From assembly GCA_033439265.1 (NCBI GenBank), contig JAVTVX010000016.1, forward strand, positions 23,189,201 to 23,253,200: a stretch of DNA of 64,000 bases, in the 5' to 3' direction. Numbering within the stretch: the first letter of the stretch is position 1; each line of letters begins with the position of its first letter. The stretch comes from Dillenia suffruticosa. Its lineage: Eukaryota; Streptophyta; Magnoliopsida; Dilleniales; Dilleniaceae. Made by a program: the position numbers and the translations under genes. The notes under the pieces were generated by a model that saw only the letters and a program-made list of their open reading frames with translations, did no database searches and was not told where the DNA came from. This document shows, piece after piece, positions 57,626-64,000 of this stretch.

Positions 57626-59303
57626 CCAATCATATAACATGGTTAGATAGTAAGATCAAGTGGCCTAATCATGTTTTTGTATATGTTAATGAAAATATAT
57701 TTATAAATCAAGAAGCTTAAGACACATAGAAGAAAAGCTTTCAAAATTGACCCCAATTCATTGGAGGTGCACTCATATGCTCCCGTTGTTCATGTCCTAC
57801 TTCATGCAAGATCACATGAGTGAGACTAGAGACCTGAAAAGGCCATACCCTTCTTTGAGCCATGATCAAAAAACAAATCCTACATTTTCCTATGCCAAAA
57901 TATGGAGCTTTTATAATTGGCTCGATTAGTTACTTATTTCTTCATATCAAAATATGAAAAGTTCTTATTTTATGTGCAGACCGGGGTGAAATGGGTAGCT
58001 AGGCAGCTGCCCCTTGATAAAGGGGGGCATTTCTAGCTTTGCCCTATGTATTGTGCAGAAAATGTCTTGGAACCCAGATTCTGGAAAAGAGGGTCGAGCA
58101 CCATAGTACCCTTTATCTAGTTTGGTGTAATTTTAAAGGTTTTTATGTACAGGGTGCAATTTTGCTCTAATGGAAGCCCGAACAATCCCCAACTAGTCAA
58201 AATATGGCTATGAAACGCCTTCTCACATATTTTCTAAATTTGATCTGTCTATTGCCAATTAAAGCCATGCATTGAGATGTAAAATGAGTGCAGTTTAGCA
58301 GAATAACCCTCTCATTGTACACTCAAGTCTGCTTTAAATAAATAATCTAACTCCTATAAAGATTCAAAGTAAACTTTAGCTTGCCTTCACTTGCAACTGT
58401 AAGACCCTTCCTTCCCTCAAGAGGGACTGTATACAAAAGAAGAAAACTGAATGAATTTGCTAGGTGTCTAAGTGGTGATAAAGCATGCAACAAAATTCTA
58501 TCCCAAATTTGTAATCTTTCTGAAGATTTTATCAAGAATTTCTAATAATAAAAAAGTATTTTACGGTGATCTATTTATGAATTGAGTAGTAAATATGATT
58601 CAAATTCGATTTTTAAACTAACCCCACATCGAGAAAGACCAAGTATATGCAGGATCCCTTCTATTCTTTTACTTCCAGAAAAGGGAAAAATAGAAATTAA
58701 TGCATGGTACATAGTTGTTTAAACGACATTACATGAAGATCATGACATAGGATAAGAAAGAGAAACAACTTTTCTACACCCATCCCAAGGCATAAGGGAA
58801 AGAGATTAAACATAATCAGCTGCTCAATTTTCAAGTATGGAAGCATTTGTTTTATGTTTGAGGAGTTCAAGAAAACAACCCATGACAGGAAGCGAATCGA
58901 ATCAAGGATAATCAATATAAGCAAAAGTATTTAATAACATTTTCAGAAGGCAAACATTAACATTTTATTTGTTACATAATTCATACATACTCGATGCTCA
59001 TTGAAGGAAAGAAAATAATGAGACCGAAAAAAAAGACCCCAAAGAAAAAACTCTGATTTTTACAACACAGTCACTATAAAAAATAATATATTAATTCATA
59101 TCTGATATTACAAAATACAAAATACAAAATACTGGATATTTTAACTTTCATGAATATGGCAAAAGGAACATAGCAGCCCAAAATTACCTGTGTAATCTAG
59201 CTTGTACATGAGCTCACAATGATCCACAAATGTGGATTTAGGGTCTTTTATTCTATTTGTGGGACAAATACCTCAAAGATCTCACTTAGAATATCTTAGT
59301 CAT
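57626..59303. other. Gene-free stretch downstream of G2-like gene
   Basis: AT-rich; open frames near 57747, 58347 and 58697 are short and unmatched. The last few hundred bases before 59304 should be the 3' UTR of the G2-like gene. Confidence 0.5.
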
Positions 59304-60851
59304 TCACAAAGTTAGGTCTAGAGTACTCTCTTTCCTTGCATGCTTGTGCCTGCTAGGATCATCTCCTTCTTTCAACCTACTCAACTTTGAGGATGAAGAT
59401 GAAGCCAAAGATAGAGACAACCTACTATCAACTTCTTCAATCTTCAAACTTCCGACTAATCCATCCTTTATTGGCGTCACTCTGAGAGAGAGATCCAAAT
59501 CCAACCCTTCTCCTCCGCATGCATCATCGAAAGACTTTCTCTTAGCCATTTTGTGCTCCTCTTGAGACACAAGCCAATTTTTGCCACCGTTAGTAGAGAG
59601 ACTTGAGCTCAAGCAAGTCATTTGTTGATGATGATCTCTTGATCCCGATCTTTCTTGCAATTGGATTAATGGATTTGATTCGATGGTGCTAGGCCTTGTT
59701 TGGAGCAAGAATTGAGATTTACTAGTAGTTGAATAATATTGTGACCTATTGGGAGAAGGATTGCTTGAACCATAAAATCTTTCGCAGGCTCTATCAAATG
59801 TTTTGAGGCCTCCACCAATATAGCTATGGCTATAGAATTGATTCGAATGACAAGGCCATGATGCATTTCCATGCCTAACTAAAACAAAAACCAAAAGTAT
59901 GTCACAAAACGTTTGAATAAAATTAAAGTATTCTTTTTTTTTTTTTTTACATTTTTTTAGTAATTAGAAAAATTGCATACCTTAAATTTGATGTAGGCCT
60001 TTGATTAAAGCTTTGTAGCATGGGAAGTTGGCTAAGGTTGTAAATATGATTCTCTCCCCCATCCATACAAATCTTTTGGTCCACCATAACTAGAGAACAA
60101 TGCACAAATTATAAGTGCTATTAGTAAAACCCTAAATTTTTTTCCCAATTGATATGGGACTGACCCATGAAGAGAGATTCAAAATTTACCTTGATTTGGG
60201 TCATCAATCTTTTTGCTCCTATACATCTAAAAGCAACCCACAAAATAAAAATAAATTAATACATATAAAAACATACGTAAATTTTGTCTATGAAACAAGA
60301 AAAAAAGGGAAAATTGGACTAGGAATTTCCTTGATTACCTGAAGATGGCTCTTGACATGAGCTATGCTAAGGCCTTTGACATTCATCAATTGAAGAACCA
60401 ACTTAGGTGTTGCTCCTATATATACATCCCCAAAAAGAAAATCTAAGTTCAGGACAACAAAAATCAACCTTGTACAGTGTATATAAAATTTTTGTCTCTT
60501 AGGATAAAAAGAACTGTACTTACTATCTTCTCCACCAAGTCTTTCAACTGCATGAACAAAGGAAAGATGAAGATCGGGAGTCCATCGAAGTCTTGGCAAC
60601 TTAGAACGATTATATTGTCTCACGCCACCACCACCACCATTAGAAGAACCTGCAGCCTTCTTTTCACTCTCTTCAACGGTGCTGATGCTCGAGCTTTGTC
60701 CATTTTTCGGTTTGTCTTCATCTTCTTCACCCTTAATATTGTTGTTGTCAATGGAATTGGGACTTGTCTTGGAATTAACTTCTTCTTCTTCTTCTTCTTC
60801 AAGGGTGTGATGATGATCATGATGGTGATAAGTACTTCCAATACTATTCAT
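59304..60851 (-). CDS. G2-like (GARP) transcription factor with EAR motifs, 5 exons
   Basis: GARP/G2-like proteins bind DNA through a single Myb-like domain. Minus-strand exons: 60851-60524, 60415-60339, 60226-60190, 60089-59981, 59874-59304. All junctions are GT-AG with matching phase, giving 373 residues. The GARP domain crosses exons 1-3 (about 86-142): KLPRLRWTPDLHLSFVHAVE, then RATPKLVLQLMNVKGLSIAH, VKSHLQ and MYRSKK. The N-terminus has His-rich, Glu-rich and Gly-rich runs. The C-terminal part carries LDLDLSL at 308-314, LSLSL at 336-340 and ends in LDLTL, i.e. LxLxL (EAR-type) repression motifs. No MYB-CC coiled coil is present. The last intron has two AG acceptors 4 bases apart; only the inner one keeps the frame. 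Best positional match is Arabidopsis At2g40260 (from memory). Likely a repressor; targets unknown. Confidence 0.9.
59874..59880 (-). promoter_or_regulatory. Tandem splice acceptor, G2-like gene exon 5
   Basis: The minus strand reads TTTTAGTTAG|G. Using the second AG (exon from 59874) continues the frame as Arg-His-Gly. Using the first AG (exon from 59878) gives Ser followed at once by TAG. Confidence 0.6.
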
Positions 60852-61014
60852 TTTTATAGAGAAAGAAGAAGTTGGATTTGCTAGCTAGCTAGAAATTAGA
60901 AAGATAAGGTCTTCTTCGTCAGTATCTAAATGAAATGATCCCTTGATCTCCAACTGTCATAGCCCCAAGGCAAATGGCATTAAAAACCCTAGCTGTTGAC
61001 AAGTAAGAAACCAA

Positions 61015-61059
<45 letters not shown>

Positions 61060-61210
61060 TACTTACCCTTACAGGGTAATAATATATATCAGGTACATAT
61101 GTGGGTGCATGTGTATATATATATGTAGTCTTCATGCAAAGGTGTCTAAATGTGTAAATTCAACCGATAAAGTTGATAAGAAAAAGCTTAAAATATAATT
61201 GTATATTTAT
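60852..61210. other. 5' UTR and promoter region of G2-like gene
   Basis: Contains a long (CT)n array at 61017-61049 (GA-rich on the gene's strand) and TA-rich stretches near 61080-61096 and 61113-61125, any of which could act as TATA region. No further gene. Confidence 0.5.
61017..61049. repeat. (CT)n microsatellite in G2-like promoter
   Basis: CT units about 170 bases upstream of the start codon; (GA)n on the coding strand, a possible target for GAGA-binding BBR/BPC proteins. Confidence 0.9.
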
Positions 61211-61385
61211 TATTTTCCTATCAATGGTTTTTGGAGCTATTACTCTGACTAATTTAGTCCGAGCATTTATGAAAGCCTATTAGGGGGTGACTCTCCCGAT
61301 ATCATTTTCTTTATTCTCAAATTTTAAATTCGAAATTTGATTAAAGAATTTAACATTCTATTTCACTAAACCAACTGTCTAATAG
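61210..61385 (-). mobile_element. SINE, family B, minus orientation
   Basis: Plus-strand blocks TTTAGTCCGAGCATTTATGA, GGGGTGACTCTCCCGATATC, TTAAATTCGAAATTTGATTA and CACTAAACCAACTGTCTAAT (reversed box A). Confidence 0.6.
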
Positions 61386-62073
61386 TATAATTGTATATTT
61401 ATAATATTGAGATTAAGACGACGACAAATTTAAATGACACACTAATGAGATTGAAATGCTTCCATACTCTTCTAGACATAGAGAGGCACTTATTCTTGTA
61501 TTAGCTGGTGTGACGTCTTTGATGGTTTTTCTCCCACATGGAGACCTATGGCTTGTTTTTTTGTTGAAAACAACAAACATATCCATATCCCAGAGAGAGA
61601 GAGAGAGAGAATCACGGATTTGTTCCTTACTGCATGACTCTACCCTAGACATACTCTCTATTAGGCCTCCAACTAATAATTATATAGTTGAACTTAAACT
61701 TATAAAAAAAAAAGGGGTTCTTGGGTTAATGATGATGACTTTTGATTTTTCAAGATCCATACATCTCACAATCAACTGCGTCTCTTCTCCAAAGTCCACT
61801 TTCATTTTGTTCTTTTGTGCTTCATATGCTTTCATAAATATGTGTGGTGTGCCATGCGCCAAGGTTGAAAATCTTACCAAGATTTTGAGTTGAAAATCTT
61901 TACTAAGATTTTGGGTCTCTTTAAGCTTTGCTCAAGTGTCTCTAATTTTGGAGGGTAGTGCATTTATTGCTATAACCATGTGTGCTATGGTTTTTTTTTA
62001 AGGAGTGAGTCCTAAATTTACAAAGTTAAATAAAAGGTTATTGACTATTCATGGTTGTTTCGAGAAACAGCAC

Positions 62074-62074
<1 letters not shown>

Positions 62075-62103
<29 letters not shown>
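62075..62103. repeat. (CT)n microsatellite
   Basis: Uninterrupted CT units, intergenic. Confidence 0.95.
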
Positions 62104-62111
<8 letters not shown>

Positions 62112-62554
62112 TCTCAAATTCTTTATACTATATTGAACTAGTTCATGGTCCATTTGGTACTTGTAACATGAGACCTTGCATTTAAAAAAAAAAAGAATAA
62201 TATTTTGTAAAAAAATATATTAATTCAATAATAAGGGATAAAAAGCAAAAAAGGGAAAAAAAAATAGAAATTGTGCAATTAGATTACCGGTCATTTTACT
62301 ATCTAATGTGGCTGTGAGATGGATTAAATCGTGTCCATTCAAAATTTTTAAATTTTTTAAAAAAGTATGATATGGGTAATAAGGGATAATAAAAATAAAA
62401 AAATAAAATAAAATAAACACGTTCCTTTAACCGGACGATAAGAGGTTCACATCGAGTCATCGTTGTGGGCGTCCCTTGATCTTCCATGGAAACATCGTCT
62501 CCCAATAAACTACAATTTTACCTACCTTCAACATAATTTTATAATATATATATT
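62104..62554. other. Gene-free AT-rich stretch
   Basis: Poly(A) runs at about 62181 and 62395 and no coding signal. Confidence 0.5.
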
Positions 62555-62735
62555 TTTTAAATCAATTATTATTTAAAGTTATATTACGATTAATTCGGTC
62601 CGAATATTATTGGATCCTATTTTAAAAAAGTTCTTTAAATATAATTTTTTTTATTTTAAATTTTGAATTTAAAATTTGATTAAAAAATTTATCATTTTTA
62701 TCTATTAAACCAACTGTGTATTGATATACACACGT
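62555..62735 (-). mobile_element. SINE, family B, minus orientation
   Basis: Plus-strand blocks GATTAATTCGGTCCGAATAT, TGGATCCTATTTTAAAAAAG, AATTTTGAATTTAAAATTTG and TCTATTAAACCAACTGTGTA (reversed box A), ending in TTGATATAC. Confidence 0.6.
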
Positions 62736-63794
62736 ACACGTATAAATAAATCACTATTATTTTTGTCGATTAGACTAAAAAAGAGCTTTTCAGGTTAGAA
62801 ATTGTGAACTGGTGATCAACACAGCCACCATATTAAATATTGTTTTGAGAGGTACGATGTTAACATCAAGAGTATGATATGAACTCATATTTAAAGTATT
62901 AAATATAACTCAAATTCGATATTTTATAATAGAAATTTTATCATTATTTTGAGAAAAAATAATATCGATTGATTATTTTTTTAGGGGTGCCAAGAAAATA
63001 AAAACAAAATAACTTAGTCAAGTGTGACTTATAAGTTAAGATTAGAGTATAGCAAAATTATACTCCAACAAAATTTAAATCTACAATAATATGTGAGGTG
63101 GACCAATGGGATCAAAGCATCTTGATAGGGTGTGATCACTAGACTTGGATAGAGGTGCTATGTTAGAAAAATAGAAGACATTGGTTTTAGTGATCTATCA
63201 GTTGTTCCCTCCAAATTCGATCATTTAAGAAAACACCCATTTTGAGAGATAGATGATTATGATTACAACAAAACCCAAGTGACCTAAACCTCAAAATCCT
63301 CAACCCCCCCCCCCCACAAGGACCCAATCAACTAGAGTGGTCTATGAAAACCTCTTCTACTCTTGGGATAAGCACCTATTTGGGTCTTTCTGTACCAATA
63401 CAAAATCATTATACTTGAATTCTGAAATTAGATACCACCCACGTTGTCCTATATTATTCAATGATGTTTTTACCATCATTTTATATGTTTAGAAATCCTT
63501 GTGTTCAATTAATATCATATTTATGACATTGCAATGGTATATGGCTGATTGCTTGACTATGCAAGACAATAGCACTCGGGATCATTGTGTTAAAGAAAAT
63601 CTTGTATTAAAATTAAACCGATTATTAAAATATATCTTGTATCAGAATAAATCGATTATGATTGCTCGGCCATGCAAGGGGTGGATAGACGCTCGGAATT
63701 CCTTGTCTGGCTCTAGTTTATTTTCTTTAATCATTCTCTTAATAGTAGTCAAGTCCTTTGATGAAATTTTATCTTTTCATTCAAAAAATAAAAT
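62736..63794. other. Gene-free stretch
   Basis: A C12 run lies at about 63305. The 101-residue open frame at 63499-63804 matches no family I know and shows no coding bias. Nothing else seen. Confidence 0.5.
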
Positions 63795-63898
63795 TAACTT
63801 GTAGGAGAGGCAATGAGGTACATTAATACCATCGCTTTCCTTTACTTACTGGTCTCGGATTCGACTCTCTCGTACTGAAAAAAAAAAAAAAAAAATTG
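63795..63898 (+). mobile_element. Possible SINE, family D
   Basis: AGAGGCAATGAGGTACATTA (box-A-like) and GGTCTCGGATTCGACTCTC (box-B-like) are followed by CGTACTG and A18. About 100 bp, either truncated or a very short SINE. Confidence 0.45.
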
Positions 63899-64000
63899 TA
63901 GGACAAGTGGAAAAGGAATATGACTTGAAAAGGTAAGGAACAAATATTAGGTTTCCTCATATGCATAAAAGGACATAGTTAGGGCCACCAACCAAAGCTC

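Noticed and set aside
63499-63804. 101-residue plus-strand frame
   Set aside because: No recognisable motif, ordinary AT-rich composition, and no promoter or splice context.
1-64000. miRNA precursors, rRNA, organelle DNA insertions, resistance-gene or biosynthetic clusters
   Set aside because: Looked for familiar conserved miRNA strings and organelle or rRNA sequence and saw none; the BAHD gene has no pathway neighbours. Short or novel RNAs cannot be excluded by reading alone.

Overview
The window is nuclear DNA from a dicotyledonous flowering plant. The evidence is AT-rich intergenic DNA, GT-AG introns, many (GA)n/(CT)n microsatellites, plant-only transcription-factor families (ABI4-type AP2/ERF, LOB-domain, trihelix, GARP/G2-like), a plastid UGP3 gene, and plant LINE, SINE and LTR fossils. 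The species cannot be named from the sequence.

Layout, left to right. 1-4 kb: old SINE pieces, a tiny A-tailed retroposon with clear target-site duplications, and the wreck of a ZIP2/ZIP11-type metal transporter (minus) with a SINE lodged in it. 5.9-7.2 kb: ABI4 (minus), one exon, with TATA box. 7.2-16 kb: SINE copies, a 3' LINE piece with zf-RVT and RNase H regions, and a miniature LTR element (13379-15392) with a perfect 5-bp duplication. 16.1-17.4 kb: a BAHD acyltransferase (minus). 17.4-26.4 kb: AT-rich, gene-free. 26.4-27.4 kb: a short mitochondrial-type PPR protein (plus). 28.3-33 kb: a trihelix factor (plus) whose 3' end runs into a tandem repeat and probably a long terminal intron holding a hAT-like element. 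35.0-35.6 kb: LBD21 (minus). 39.5-41.6 kb: a U-box/ARM E3 ligase (plus). 42.6-54.1 kb: UGP3 (minus), resolved here into 17 exons that join into an 880-residue frame. 54.3-59.3 kb: gene-free with SINEs. 59.3-60.9 kb: a five-exon G2-like repressor-type factor (minus). 61-64 kb: no gene seen.

The genes do not form an operon or one pathway. They cover ABA/sugar signalling (ABI4), acyl transfer, organelle RNA handling (PPR), transcription (trihelix, LBD21, G2-like), protein turnover (U-box) and plastid sulfolipid precursor supply (UGP3). What ties them together is gene order: from memory, ABI4, BAHD, PPR and G2-like match Arabidopsis At2g40220-At2g40260, PPR-UGP3 matches the paralogous At3g56030-At3g56040, and trihelix-LBD21 matches At3g11100-At3g11090. 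The window therefore looks like a well-kept ancestral eudicot block.

I found no new multi-gene system. The least ordinary signals are a set of very short A-tailed retroposon insertions with long target-site duplications, several ending in TACC; a SINE family with more than ten copies including a near head-to-head inverted pair; a 238-bp triplication in the last UGP3 intron; a tandem repeat containing the trihelix stop codon; and a 4-nt tandem splice acceptor in the G2-like gene in which one choice gives an immediate stop.
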